A stretch of 64,000 nucleotides of DNA from Ovis canadensis (GCF_042477335.2 NC_091260.1:62335501-62399500), one strand, 5' to 3'. Shown: positions 35,458 to 47,340, counted from the first letter of the stretch. A program made the numbers and translations. Notes: a model not told the origin generated them from the letters alone.

Positions 35458-35678
35458 TCCAAGGTGGCACCATCAGCAAAGAATTTGCCTACCAATGCAG
35501 GAAACACAAGGGGTGTTGGTTCAATCCCTGGGTCAGGAATACCCCCTAGAGGAAGAAATGGCAACCCACTCCAATATTCTTGACTGGAAAATCCCATGTA
35601 GCCTGGCTGGCTACAGTCAATGGGATTTAAAAAAAAAAAAAAAAGCCAGACACAAGTTAATGACTAAACAACAACAAC
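35458..35678 (+). mobile_element. Bov-tA SINE with internal A-run
   Basis: Sense Bov-tA (aaggtggcaccatcagc to agacacaagttaatgac). A run of about 17 A at 35628-35644 replaces the usual gtcgcaaaga segment inside the element. Confidence 0.88.
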
Positions 35679-37825
35679 AAAGATCACTCTAGCAATGATA
35701 GCTATCCAACAGTGGATGGAAGGTTTTGGGACATAAGCCTAGAGACCTAGAGACGCAGAAGGATGTGACTGGGGACTGTCCTGGGGCTTCAAAGGGACAC
35801 CTCTGTAGCTAAGCATGTTTAGAGAAAAATCTGTAAAAAATACGTGGCATTTCATTTCTGAAGATGGGAAGGGTTTATAAGAGAGTTCACTCAATTGTTT
35901 GTAATAGCCTAAACACCTTTTTTCAATCTCCCTTGACATTATACTTCCAAATGATATCATTCAATTTGCATAAAAGTTCTTCCAAATGGCAATGTGTTGT
36001 CTTAAGAAACAGAAAATATGGAAATTCAAGAAGATATCTACAGCATGTTTTGCAAATCTGTGAGTTGAATAAATTTTGAAATCATTAAAAATAAAGTGAG
36101 AAAATTTCCTCTTCTCACAGGATCTATCATTATGGGAACATCTGGCATTTGGAAAACAGATATTAAAATAAAATTCATGAAATTTTCCAATATTGTGCAC
36201 ATTATATAATTGATCTTTTTAAGCAGATTTTTCAAGTTAGCTGTTCTTGTTTTCCTCTCAAAACATATTTTATATGACCAAAACTTTCTATGTTATATTA
36301 AAATATTTTAATAAGAAAATTATAGTATGGTTTTTAAAGAAAATTAAAAGTATAATAACTTCATGGTTTAAGAAATTATTTAAGACAAGTAAAAAATATA
36401 CATCATATTCCCAGGAAGGAAGTAAACTAAAATATCTCCACCAGATTACATCTTTTATCTTCTTGGAGAAGCAGCTGTGTGTTGTCATGTATCTGTACTG
36501 TTTGAAAAATAAAATGCATAATTAGCAGTTATTAAGACAGTAAGGTTATTCTGTGCACATGCCAGTCTTCTTGATGTCCCCATGCAAGGGAATTCTTGCC
36601 TCATAGTAAAAACAGAAGCAACGTTTTATTTTAATGTCCATGAAAGACCATGTCCAATCATAATTTAGAGTGAGTTTTCTTCAAAGTCCTTAATTACAGG
36701 TCACTTCAGTGGTGCAGCAGATGGTAGAATGTAAAGTGGATAACAAGACACAAAGACAGGTACCAGCGAGTTTGAGGGAATTTCTTCTAAGATGTCAGTC
36801 TTAGCATTTGGTGACATTGGGACTCCCAGGGCAAGATCATGGGTGAAGTCAGTGCTAATCTTAAATCACTTAAGAACTGATAATTGCCTTAATTCTAACA
36901 ATCAAGGGGTGTTAGTTATCACCTTGAGTAAAAAGTATACAGAGTTGTCTTTTGTAAACAAAGTACTATTTCTCATTTTTTATAAATTTTTATTAGCAAT
37001 CAACAACTTAAAATATATGTCTGTTAAACCAAAAATAAAGAAATGAAACAGAAAATATTTGGAGAACTTAATTTGTATTAGCCAGGACATTATTAAACAC
37101 ATCAGTGTAAACCAGTATATATATTTTTATAATTCATACAGGAAAATATCTCATGATCTCTTTAAAATCCATTTGTGTTGGTTTGACTATCCTTGGAGAT
37201 GAAAGGAAGATAGAGGCTAGGTTGTCACTACTTTGAATGGAAGGACCCAAGTGCCCCTGGGATCTAGTAATAGCTTATTTTAAAATTCTAGAACTCGTCT
37301 ACACCAAGATCACCAAACCAGTTTAAATACAATAAAAAAGAGTCTACAAGGAAAAAATAAAATAAAATAAAGTTAGATACTAGACTTGGGGGAAAAGATT
37401 CCTTAAGCAAAAGCAAAGCCAATAACAACCAGAACAGAAATACAGCAGAACGCTTTTAAATTTTTCTTATTTGCTACAGTGGATTAAATGGAGCTCCATT
37501 AACTAACCATGTCTAAAACTTTGAGAGTGAACTATTGTCTGGCATGATTGAGGAATTTTGTAATGCTCCAAATTTCACTAGAGTAGCACTCAACACTTCA
37601 GCACAATAGTATGTATAAATACAAAATTACAAACTAGGTAGTTCTTTTGTGTTTTAGAAATAAGAACCTAGACTCTGCAGCATGTTCTTTTTGTTTGGAA
37701 TTGACTTTTTCCCCCCCAAAGTCAAAGAGTAACATTATGTTCAAACAATAATGACAATACTAACAAACAAAATGTGTTTATAAGCTCAGGAAAAAAGCTA
37801 CTAATAATTATTTAAATATTTTATC
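35679..37825. other. Unassigned AT-rich sequence
   Basis: About 2.1 kb without a recognisable gene or repeat. Several 65-90 codon frames are present, as expected by chance in such DNA; none has motifs. Confidence 0.5.
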
Positions 37826-38094
37826 ACTGCTGCTACTGCTACTGCTAAGTTGCTTCAGTCATGTCCGACTCTGTGCAACCCCAGATACGGCAGCCCACCA
37901 GGCTCCCCCCGTCCCTGGGACTCTCCAGGCAAGAACACTGGAGTGGGCTGCCATTTCCTTCTCCAATGCATGAAAGTGAAAAGTGAAAGTGAAGTCTCTC
38001 AGTTAGGTTCGACTCTCAGCGACCCCATGGACTGCAGCCTACCAGGCTCCTCCATCCATGGGATTTTCCAGGCAAGAGTACTGGAGTGGGGTGC
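37826..38094 (-). mobile_element. BOV-A2 SINE (dimer)
   Basis: (GCT)-rich start, first Bov-A unit to about 37963, the characteristic linker tgcatgaaagtgaaaagtg, then the second unit ending tggagtggggtgccac. Complete dimer, antisense. Confidence 0.93.
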
Positions 38095-38339
38095 CACTAA
38101 AGGTGGCATAATTGGGCTTAGAGAGGTAAGCAAATTAGATAGACCAAATAGATACCTTTAGGAAAAATACCTTAAACAAAAAGCAAACAAAAAAGACTCC
38201 ATTTTCCTACTTTAGTCATACATTAAATTGATTTTAAAACAATGACATTATTGTGTTTTTATCTTTGATTAATATTCCTTTAAGAAAAGCACAGGACAAA
38301 GGACAAGGAAAACTTTTTTTCCCTTTAATTAGGAAGAAA

Positions 38340-38543
38340 AGTGAAGTTGGTCAGTTGTGTCCGACTCTTTGCGACCCCATGGACTGTAGCCTACCAGACT
38401 TCTCAGTTCATGGGATTTTCCAGGCAAGAGTACTGGAGTGGGTTGCCGTTCCCTTCTCCAGGGAATCTTCCCAACCCAGGGATTGAACCCGCATCTCCTA
38501 TATTATAGGCAGATGCTTTACCCTCTTAGCCACCAGGTAAGCC
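38340..38543 (-). mobile_element. Bov-tA SINE with perfect TSD
   Basis: Antisense Bov-tA. The 14-base word taattaggaagaaa occurs at 38326-38339 and at 38544-38557 without mismatch. Confidence 0.96.
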
Positions 38544-38670
38544 TAATTAGGAAGAAAGTATTGCCTAAGTCTCACAGTTTATTGCTAAGTGTGAGGATAT
38601 TTAGTAGTAAGGACCAATCAAAGGGAAAAAAAAACCTACCTTGGCAAACTACAGTGCAACTGATTTAATA

Positions 38671-38690
38671 CACACACACACACACACACA
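38671..38690. repeat. (CA)10 microsatellite
   Basis: Ten uninterrupted CA units followed by a TA-rich patch. Confidence 0.95.
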
Positions 38691-39086
38691 TAATATACAT
38701 ATATAATAATTCTTTTTTATATTCCAATTACAGATAATGCAAATTTCATTAAATGTATTAGAATTCGGTTAACTTAAAACATTGTCCTGGTCTTATTATC
38801 TCAGAAAACTCAGGAATGCAATAGAGATAGAAAGAAATGATGACTTTTTCCTTCTTCTCTTATAGATTCTTTGGCTAGTCTGATAAATGATCTAAGACAG
38901 ATTAATGAAAGAAAAACACATTTAATTTAATTCTGTACATATAAGAAGCTCAAGGACAGTCAGGTTTATTTGGCATCCTCCGCTAAGGAGAAGGGGGTGG
39001 GGCCTGGGGCTTCAAAGGCAAGTCCATTGGCAGCAAAATAAAAATGCTTTTCCTGCTCTCTTCAGGTTATCCCAATGTCACCTACC
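38691..39086. other. Unassigned sequence upstream of RPL10A pseudogene
   Basis: The stretch from about 38870 has LTR-like style (ggtttatttggcatcc; ggggcctggggcttcaaagg). It may continue after the pseudogene at about 40313-40590, which would make it an older repeat split by the retrocopy. No TSD was found, so this is only a suggestion. Confidence 0.35.
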
Positions 39087-40312
39087 ATGAGCAACAAAGT
39101 CTCCGGAGACACCACCTAGGAGGCCGTGCAGAAAGTCGTTCAGGGGTACCAGTGTGGGAAGTGGAAGCTTTTGGAGACAGTGGAGCTTCAGGTCAGTCTG
39201 AAGAACTATGACCTTCAGAAGGACAAATGCTTTTGGGACATGTAAGGAAAGTTATGACCAACCTAGATAGCATATTGAAAAGCAGAGACAGTACTTTGCC
39301 AGCAATGGTCCATTTAGTCAAGGCTATGGTTTTTCCAGTGGTCATGTATGGATGTGAGAGTTGGACTGTGAAGAAAGCTGAGTGTCAAAGAATTGATTCT
39401 TTTGAACTGTGGAGTTGGAGAAGACTCTTGAGAGTCCCTTGGACTGCAAGGAAATCCAACCAGTCCATCCTAAAGGAGATCAGTTCTGGGTGTTCATTGG
39501 AAGGACTGATGCTGAAACTGAAACTCCAGTACTTTGGCCACCTCATGCAAAGAGTTGACTCATTGGAAAAGACCCTGATGCTGGGAGGGGTTGGGGACAG
39601 AAGAAGAAGGAGACAACATAGGATGAGATGGCTGGATGGCATCACTGACTCGATGGACGTGAGTTTGGTGAACTCTGGGAGTTCGTGATGGACCGAGAGG
39701 CCTGGCGTGCTGCAATTCATGAGATCACAAAGATTCGGACACTACTGAGCAACTCAACTGGACTGAGCTGAAGATTAAGTCTGCTACATGCCTCAGGTCC
39801 TCTGCATGTGTTCTGGGGACCAGAACCACTATGACGAGGCCAAGGCTATGGATATTCCCCACATGGACATGGTTAGACACTGAAGAAACCCAACAAGAAT
39901 AAGAAACTGGTCAAGAAGATGGCCAAGAAGTATGACAACTTTTTTGTTTCAGAGTCTGATCAAATAGATCCCACATATTCTCGGTAGAAACCTGAATAAG
40001 TCTGGCAAGTTTCCTTCCTTGCTGACCCACAATGAGAACGTGGTGGCCAAAGCTGATTAAATGAAGTCCACCATCAAGTTCTAGATAAAGAGTGCTGTGT
40101 CTGGCCGTAGCTTTTGGCCACACAAAGATGACAGATGATGTAGAAAATCCACTTAGCTTTCAAATTCTTGGTGCCACTGCTCAAGAAAACTTGGCAGAAG
40201 GTCTTTGTTTTGAACATTAAGAACACCATGGGGAAAGCCCAGTGCCTGTACTAAGGTACAAGCTTAATAAACCATACTGCCACCATTTATAAAACAACAA
40301 CAAAAACAACAA
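39087..40312 (+). pseudogene. RPL10AP: Processed pseudogene of RPL10A (60S ribosomal protein L10a)
   Basis: Spliced RPL10A coding sequence, starting at ATG 39087-39089 (MSNKVSGDTT) and hitting a stop at codon 11. The next section keeps [16 protein letters not shown] up to about 39244. After a BovB insertion the reading resumes at about 39773. There follow CSGDQNHYDEAKAMDIPHMD-like codons, the KKLVKKMAKKYD segment, [19 protein letters not shown], and the C-terminal [16 protein letters not shown] to the end [10 protein letters not shown] with TAA at 40252-40254. These parts lie in shifting frames with several stops. An AATAAA signal at 40266-40271 is followed by an A-rich tail to about 40312. 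There are no introns. The parent protein is part of the large ribosomal subunit; this copy is dead. I could not find a TSD. Confidence 0.95.
39245..39772 (+). mobile_element. BovB LINE 3' end inside RPL10A pseudogene
   Basis: Starts at the codons for GRKVMTNLDSILKSRD and ends in a degraded ctcaactggactgagctgaa tail. A 153-codon frame (39227-39688) runs through most of it. It is younger than the retrocopy it splits. Confidence 0.94.
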
Positions 40313-40838
40313 TAACATAATTTTCCTGCCATGAAGACATAATGGGACACAGAGAAAGCTTTGAAAAAAGATGTGTTCCTAAATTCTACCCAGACTATCA
40401 AAACCAGCTTATAATCATTGTAGTTATCTCTGGTGATTACTTTCTTCTTGGTATAAACCCTCCCTCTAAATTCTTATACACAGTTAAGTAAACTTCCAGA
40501 CTCTTTAGTCTCTTAAAACTAATCAGCCTAAAATAATGCTCATAACACAGAGACATATTTGGGGTGGCAGATTTTGCTCCCCTACAAGATTCATATGGTC
40601 CTAAATTTGCATGTACCTTACAGTTCTTATTTTATTAAGATATTATAAAATTTCTGTCAAATTAAAAGTATCAAATAATGCAAACACTTTGAAAAAGAAT
40701 CACTAATCATGTCTCAAAACTAAAATTAAAATTTTACTAGATAGATTTTCATGTTAATACTAATCTGGCAAAGAAATCTCTGTTACAGAAAAATATTACA
40801 TAAAGCCACAGAGATAACAATAAATAAATACAGTTGCT
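40313..40838. other. Unassigned sequence
   Basis: May be the continuation of an older LTR-like repeat (see 38691-39086) up to about 40595. Nothing is recognised after that. Confidence 0.35.
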
Positions 40839-41841
40839 ATCTGTATGCAGGCCAGGAAGCAACAGTTAGAACAGGACATGGAACAACAGACTGGTTCCAA
40901 ACAGGAAAAGGAGTACATCAAGGCTGTATATTGTCACCCTGGTTATTTAACTTCTATGCAGAGTACATCATGAGAAACGCTGGACTGGAAGAAACACAAG
41001 CTGGAATCAAGATTGCTGGGAGAAATATCAATAACCTCAGATATGCAGATGACACCACCCTTATGGCAGAAAGTGAAGAGGAACTAAAAAGCCTTTTGAT
41101 GAAAGTAAAAGAGGAGAGTGAAAAAGTTGGCTTAAACCTCAACATTCAGAAAACAAAGATCATGGCATCCGGTCCCATCACTCCATGGGAAATAGATGGA
41201 GAAACAGTGGAAACAGTGTCAGACTTTATTTGGGGGGGGCTCCAAAATCACTGCAGATGGTGATTGCAGCCATGAAATTAAAAGACACATACTCCTTGGA
41301 AGAAAAGTTACGACCAACCTATATAGCATATTCAAAAGCAGAGACATTACTTTGCCGACTAAGGTCCGTCTAGTCAAGGCTATGGTTTTTCCTGTGGTCA
41401 TGTATGGATGTGAGAGTTGGACTGTGAAGAAGGCTGAGCGCTGAAGAATTGATGCTTTTGAACCGTTGTGTTAGAGAAGACTCTTGAGAGTCCCTTGGAC
41501 TGCAAGGAGATCCAACCAGTCCATTCTGAAGGAGATCAACCCTGGGATTTCTTTGGAAGGAATGATGCTAAAGCTGAAACTCCAGTACTTTGGTCACCTC
41601 ATGCGAAGAGTTTACTCATTGGAAAAAACTTTGATGCTGGGAGGGATTTGGGGCAGGAGAAGAAGGGGACGACAGAGGATGAGATGGCTGGATGGCATCA
41701 CAGACTCAATGGATGTGAGTCTGAGTGAACTCCGGGAGTTGGTGATGGATAGGGAGGCCTGGGGTGCTGCGATTCATGGGGTCGCAAAGAGTCGGACACG
41801 ACTGAGCGACTGAATTGAACTGAACTGAACTGAACTGAACT
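40839..41841 (+). mobile_element. BovB LINE, ~1.0 kb, young-looking
   Basis: Starts in the RT palm region (LYAGQEATVRTGHGTTDWFQ) and runs to a four-unit CTGAA tail. RT motif B (HQGCILSP) and the catalytic YADD motif (near 41041-41055) are intact in a frame extending to 41263. That frame breaks at a G8 run (41232-41239), where other copies carry mixed T and G. The C-terminal frame continues at 41196-41444 and 41484-41813. Truncation removed motif A and the endonuclease. Confidence 0.95.
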
Positions 41842-41897
41842 GCTGCCTAGGAGAGACATTCAGCACCTCTGCATTGGTAAAGCTCTCCCACATACTA

Positions 41898-42112
41898 TGA
41901 GGACTTCCCTGGTGGTCCAGTGGTTAAGAATCAATGCAATGCAGGGGATAAGGGTGTGTTTCCCTGGTAAGTGAACTAAGATCCCACATGCCATAGACCT
42001 AAGCCTGCATGTCACAACTAGAATCTATGTGAGCCACAATGAAAGAAAGTGCGTAAAGCAAAGAAGATCCCTCATGCAGTCAAGAATAAATAAATAAATA
42101 GCCATTAAAAAG
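41898..42112 (+). mobile_element. CHR-type SINE
   Basis: Head gaggacttccctggtggtcc, then ccctggtaagtgaactaag and a diverged body ending in an aataaataaataaa tail. Confidence 0.9.
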
Positions 42113-42592
42113 AAGACACACTGTTTAAGAGCAGTATTTATTCTGATTGGCCTGTGCTTTTTCTGAAATAGTTGTTAGCTATTTTGAATATCTTTGCTGA
42201 TTTTGGCAAACTGTTACCATGGATTGAATTTCAATGTGTAGGCTGCCATATCCTGCTAGTTCAAGAAGTTAGGCACTGGGTCTGTGAGTGGCTCTATACT
42301 GTGGTCAACTAGGGGGATAATCCTCTTGACCACATAAGGAGAGTTTATACTTGAATTAAGACGGCAATGTTCATGAAGCCATTCCATGTTCCATGTGGTA
42401 GAAAGCCATTGAGCTATCTCAGGTCCAAAAGAAGGCATAAGTTAAATCATTGTGTTTTGAAGGTTAGAAAGGAAAAGCAGAGTTCTTTCTCCTCCACATA
42501 AAGTTCCAGCATCTGCAGAGCTCATCCAAGTTTTCTTCAAGTAGCTTATACATCTCCCTAAATTTAGCTATGAAATTACCTATCCCTATATC
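42113..42592. other. Unassigned sequence, possibly retroelement-derived
   Basis: A 60-codon minus-strand frame (42256-42438) has protein-like composition (SPYVVKRIIPLVDHS) but no domain I can name. It adjoins LTR-like sequence at 42715-42950, so a decayed endogenous retroelement is possible. Confidence 0.3.
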
Positions 42593-42702
42593 AGTCATGT
42601 CTGACTCTTTGTGACCTCATGGACTGTAGCCTTCCAGGCTCCTCTGTCCATGGGATTTTCCAGGCAATAGTACTAGAGTGGATTGCCGTTTCCTTCTCCA
42701 TA
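42593..42702 (-). mobile_element. Bov-A SINE monomer
   Basis: One antisense Bov-A unit: cagtcatgtctgactctttg to gccgtttccttctcc. Confidence 0.88.
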
Positions 42703-42950
42703 TAAAAACTGACAACTAGCACACCCTGGTGTCCCCTGCCCTCCCAGATGACCCAACTCTTGTCTGTGGAGTGTGTGTCTCCTTGAATTAACCTTCTTTT
42801 GTTTTACTGTGGCCTGCTCTTGAATCTTTTCCTGTGTGAAGCCGAGAATCTATACTCAGCGGCTCTTCCAGGGACTTACCTAAGACCTGGAATGTGACCA
42901 TTCCTTCAGAGAGCACTTTTTTTCCCTGTAACACAAGCCCCAAGACTTCT
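42703..42950 (+). mobile_element. LTR-like fragment
   Basis: The 3' half reads like an ERV LTR R-U5 region: ccttgaattaaccttctttt, tactgtggcctgctcttga, gtgtgaagccgagaatc and gggacttacctaagacc. The family was not determined. Confidence 0.5.
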
Positions 42951-43074
42951 CATCTTATTTTGAAATAAGGACACTGAACATGTAGTTGGTTTAGGAATAA
43001 GGTTGTATGATATGATGATATAAGTGATCTGATACTTAATCTGGTATGATAAGTGTTTGAGGGGATGAGGATAT

Positions 43075-43330
43075 GAAGACTGAGAAACCCTGGGAGAATG
43101 TTTAAAGGCAGAGATTGGAGTTATGCACCTGCAGCAAGGAACACCAATGATTCTGGCAAAATAACAGAGGCCAGAAAAGTCTCTACAGATTTCAGAGAGA
43201 GCATGGCCCTGATGATACCAGAATTTCAGGCTTCTAGGCTTCAAAACTCACAGAACACTTTTACATTGCTTGAGCTTCTTAGTTTGTGGAATTTCATCAT
43301 GGCAGCACTAAGAAACTATTATTTCTATCT
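43075..43330 (+). mobile_element. MaLR (MLT1-like) LTR fragment
   Basis: The order of phrases follows an MLT1 3' half: ggagttatgcacctgc, gccagaaaagtctc, catggccctgatgatacc, tttcaggcttctaggcttc and ttagtttgtggaatttc. Diverged. Confidence 0.65.
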
Positions 43331-44740
43331 AAGGAAATGTTCACCTAGTTAAAACAAATATTAAACTATTTTATGCCAGTTACATTCCTAGGAACATTGC
43401 TTTTTGTATTGACTCTTTTTCCGCAATAATAAAAGCACAAGATTAGAATATAGAATCCATGTCTTCCTTTTTCTATGATGTTTGTCTTTAGTTCAGTCTT
43501 TAAAATGCCCAAATTCGTGTTCTTACACAAAAAGATTTCAGACGAAACCTCTACAGTACTCTTGAAAATATTTCAGGTCATGACATGCTTTATCAAGAAG
43601 CCAGGTCTCCTACACTACTTCTTAAACAAAAACAGAGTCATATCTGAAATGGTCTACTTATAAATTATTTGTGTTAACAAAGACAAATGCAGTCTATTCC
43701 TTTATTTTTCTATAAAATGGCCTGCTACCTAGTAGGTCTTTATTAAATATTTCTTGACTATGTGATTATATTAATATATGAATGGATGTAAAACAAAAAA
43801 TAACTGTGGTAAGTAGCAATGAAATTGTACTTAAGATTTGCTTTATAAACTACATAAGGAAAAATTCAGACAGAGGTATTATCTATTTTTAAGGTAATAG
43901 CATATTGCTTGGGATATAGAAAGGAGCTATTATTATTATTTTTTCTTTTTGTCTCTTATTTTGCCATTGTAGTTATGTAAACAAATATACTTGGAGAAGG
44001 AAACAGAGATCATCTTCAAATGTTCTAGTACTTTTCTATTAAGAATGAGTGCAGATTCGGAAATGCCAAGCATTAAAGCACTAATAGAATCATCCATAGT
44101 TAGGAAATAGGAAATTTCCCTCTAGATTTGACTCACGATTATGGTCATAAAATAGTTTGACCCAGAAGCACTTAAGAAGTGGCACACAGTGAAAGGATTA
44201 TGTTAATTTGGATTATATATGGATGCAACTCTGGGAAAGCTATGTATAGTGAAGGTTCTGTTGCTGAATTATAAGTTGTTGGGTGCCTAGGCTCCACAGA
44301 CATTGAAAGATTTTCTATTTAAAGGTAGGCAGCTAAAATGATTTCATGCAAGTTTTGAGGAAACTATAAATGTTAGAACATATTTTTCTCTATTATATTA
44401 GAACATGTATCCCAAATTTCAAGAAATCAGCTTCTGTTGTTTTATGAATAGTACCAGAGATCATCTCTCTGGCATCCAAATAAATTGATGAGATTTATCC
44501 TTTTTAATTCAGTCAAAATATATTTACATGTGGTAGAGGAGGAAACAACATAAAGGGTTTTAAAGAATATTTATATATCCTTACATGCCTCTCAAACTAT
44601 AATTCTGTTCCTCTTTATTTTTAAACTTTGAGTCATTTCTCACAGTTTCTGATAAACCAAATTTCTTCCTTCTTACTTTTGAGTGTAGGTATATATTTTA
44701 TATACCATCAAGACATGGGAATTCTTTGTAATTCTTAAAT
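43331..44740. other. Unassigned AT-rich sequence
   Basis: No gene or repeat is recognised. Small (TTA)n patch near 43928-43940. Confidence 0.5.
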
Positions 44741-45806
44741 AGGTGGGGATACCCTACCACCTGACCTGCTTCCTGAGAAATCTGTATGCAGGTCAAGAAT
44801 CAACACTTAGAACTGGACATGGAACAACAGACTGGTTCCAAATAGGAAAAGGAATACATCAAGGCTGTATATTGTCACCCTGCTTATTTAACTTGTATGC
44901 AGAGTACATCATGCAAAATGCAAGGCTGGATGAAGCACAAGCTGGAATCAAGATTGCAGGGAGAAATATCAATAACCTCAGATATGCAGATGACACCACC
45001 CTTATGGCAGAAAATGAAGAGGAACTAAAAAGCCTCTTTGTGAAAGTGAAAGAAGAAAGTGAAAAAGTTGGCTTAAAGCTCAACATTCAGAAAACTAAGA
45101 TCATGGCATCTGGTCCCATCACTTCATGGCAAATAGATGGGGAAATAATGGAAACAGTGAGAGATTTTATTTTCTTGGGCTCCAAAATCACTGCAGATGG
45201 TGACTGCAGCCATGAAATTAAAAGATGTTGGCTCCTTGGAAGAAAAGCTATGACCAACCTATACAGCATATTAAAAAACAGAGATGAGAGTTTGTGGACA
45301 AAGGTTCGTCTAGTCAAAGCTATGGTAGTAGCTCTGACTACTACTACTACCACTATTTTTCCAATAGTCACGTATGGATGTGAGAGTTGGACCATAAAGA
45401 TTACTGAGCACTGAAGAGCTGATGTTTTTGAACTGTGGTATTGGAGAAGACTCTTGAGAGTCCCTTGGACTGCAAGGAGATCAAAGCAGTCAATCCTAAA
45501 GGAAATCATTCTTGAATATTCATTGAAAGGACTGATGTTGAGGCTGAAACACCAAAACTTTGGCCACCTGATGCAAAGAACTGATTCATTGGAAAAGACC
45601 CTGATGCTGGGAAAGATTGAAGGTGAGAGGAAAAGGGGATGACAGAGGATGAGATGGTTGAATGGCATCACCGACTCGATGGACATGAATTTGAGTAGGC
45701 TCTGGGAAATGGTGATGAACAGAGAAACCTGGCGTGCTGTAGTCCAAGGGGTCACAAAGAGTCGGACATGGCTGAGCAACTGAACTGAATTGAACTGAAC
45801 TGAACT
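44741..45806 (+). mobile_element. BovB LINE, ~1.07 kb
   Basis: Starts in the RT domain at GIPYHLTCFLRNLYAGQES and ends in a CTGAA tail. An internal ACT-repeat insertion (about 45325-45357) lies between the KAMV and FPIVTYGCES codons and keeps the frame. Downstream frames at 45454-45642 are broken. Confidence 0.95.
44743..45414 (+). pseudogene. BovB ORF2 reverse-transcriptase remnant, 223 codons
   Basis: Open fragment of a retrotransposon polyprotein. It has RT motif B (GIHQGCILSP, residues 37-46), the catalytic YADD at residues 81-84, and then the thumb and C-terminal linker up to YGCESWT. Motif A, which supplies the first catalytic aspartate, and the endonuclease are missing through 5' truncation, so it cannot act as a polymerase. 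An in-frame run of threonines near residue 195 comes from an ACT microsatellite within the element. Confidence 0.85.
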
Positions 45807-47282
45807 ATTTTGCGTGTGTATTATTTATTAATATCATTTCCTAGATGTATTGAATTTGATGCACAAAGAAGAGAGAATTGATACTCAGTTGTCATTTTGA
45901 AAATAATAATGCCTAAAAGGTTTATTTCTAGGATTTGGTGAATATCATAAACTATGACTGCTTGGACTTGGGTCAGTATGTGTTAAAACCAGTTTTAATA
46001 CAATTTTATTCTGATCCTATCATTTCAGAGGCATCTTCTCACCAGTTCCATCTCTTGGTATTTTAATACACACTCAAGTTGACTAACCAGAGGTACGTCT
46101 TAAAGTACAAAGTGTTGTTTGAATTTCATACAGCACTAACAACAATGGAGAAGTCACAATTAAAAAGAATTTATTCTTTACACAGCTAGCTGATTTCATT
46201 ATTGACATCTATGCTTTTCAAGGGGTCTTGACTTATTGTGTTCAGTTTAAATCTAATATATTTTGTATTTTCAAGCCAATAAGACAAAAGAATTTCTGTA
46301 GCTAATGAAATAAGATCTATTGATCTCACAGACATGCGATAGAGAGGATGTATACCTGACCACATTTTAAGAAGGTGGTTTGATTTTCATATTGGGATAC
46401 ATTTGGGGACCAACTTTGAACAATAACTTGTCCCTTGAGGTTCCTGGAATCTTGTATTTTTACTAGTGAAAGGTCCTGACAAACTGAAATGCAGAGAAAC
46501 TTCTCCCATTTAAACACTACACATTTACAATTTTCTCTCTATGTCTCAGACTAGTCAAGTTGTCAGACACAAATGAAAACAGACTTCCCTTTATGTAATG
46601 CTTTCTATGGTCCTATAAATAGTAAGTCTCCCTGCTTGCCAGTACATGGGAAGCCAACTATTGTTTTCTTTTAGAATCACTGTATGAAAGTTAATATTAA
46701 CTGGACTATGTTGTAGTTCCTTTTAAAGATGTCTAACAAGGAGCTACCAAAATCTTTGTAGGGAAATTGACCCAGACAATTTAGATGCATTATTCATAAA
46801 TCAGAAACAAAACTGCTTCAAAAGATTTCCAAATATGAATTGATAAAGCCTTGTTCCAGCATCATGATGTAGTTGGGTGGTTAGTAAGTGTTATGATCAT
46901 ACAGTTTATTATCCAAACCTACGTGTTTTGGAGTGAATGAGGGGAGTTATTAATTGTTCAAGAAAACAACCATAATGGAAAAGTCTTGGGCAAGCTTTAG
47001 CATATGCTTACCAGTTTGCAACTTCATGAAATCTGTCAATATCAAGTAGTATCTGATGGGGTTTGTGTTTCAACAGACAAATCCATAAGGTATATGTTAA
47101 TTAGTGTATGTTTAATTAGCAGATACATATACAGTAATATAAAGATATTTTCTTATTCTAAAACTACTTGATTAATAAGAAAACCCCAGACTTGACACTT
47201 CTTAACTCTATGGCCCAACTCATTTAAATAATTGATCTATATGGAAACACACATTAATATTGCTTAATAAATACTTTGTTGT
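45807..47282. other. Unassigned AT-rich sequence
   Basis: No gene-like frame or repeat could be recognised. Confidence 0.5.
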
Positions 47283-47340
47283 GTGCTTAGTTGCTCAGTC
47301 ATGCCCTACTCTTTGGGCCCCATGGACAGAGTCGGACACA
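47283..47340 (-). mobile_element. Bov-tA/Bov-A SINE scrap with internal deletion
   Basis: The first ~45 bases match an antisense Bov-A start (gtgcttagttgctcagtcatg), followed by cccatggacagagtcggacac, which joins distant parts of the unit. Confidence 0.65.

Noticed and set aside
39227-39688. 153-codon frame as part of the RPL10A-like gene
   Set aside because: It is the BovB insertion, not ribosomal-protein sequence; the RPL10A sequence resumes only after it.
45087-45779. 230-codon minus-strand frame as a gene
   Set aside because: It is the antisense shadow of BovB ORF2. The same antisense peptide appears at every 3' BovB copy.
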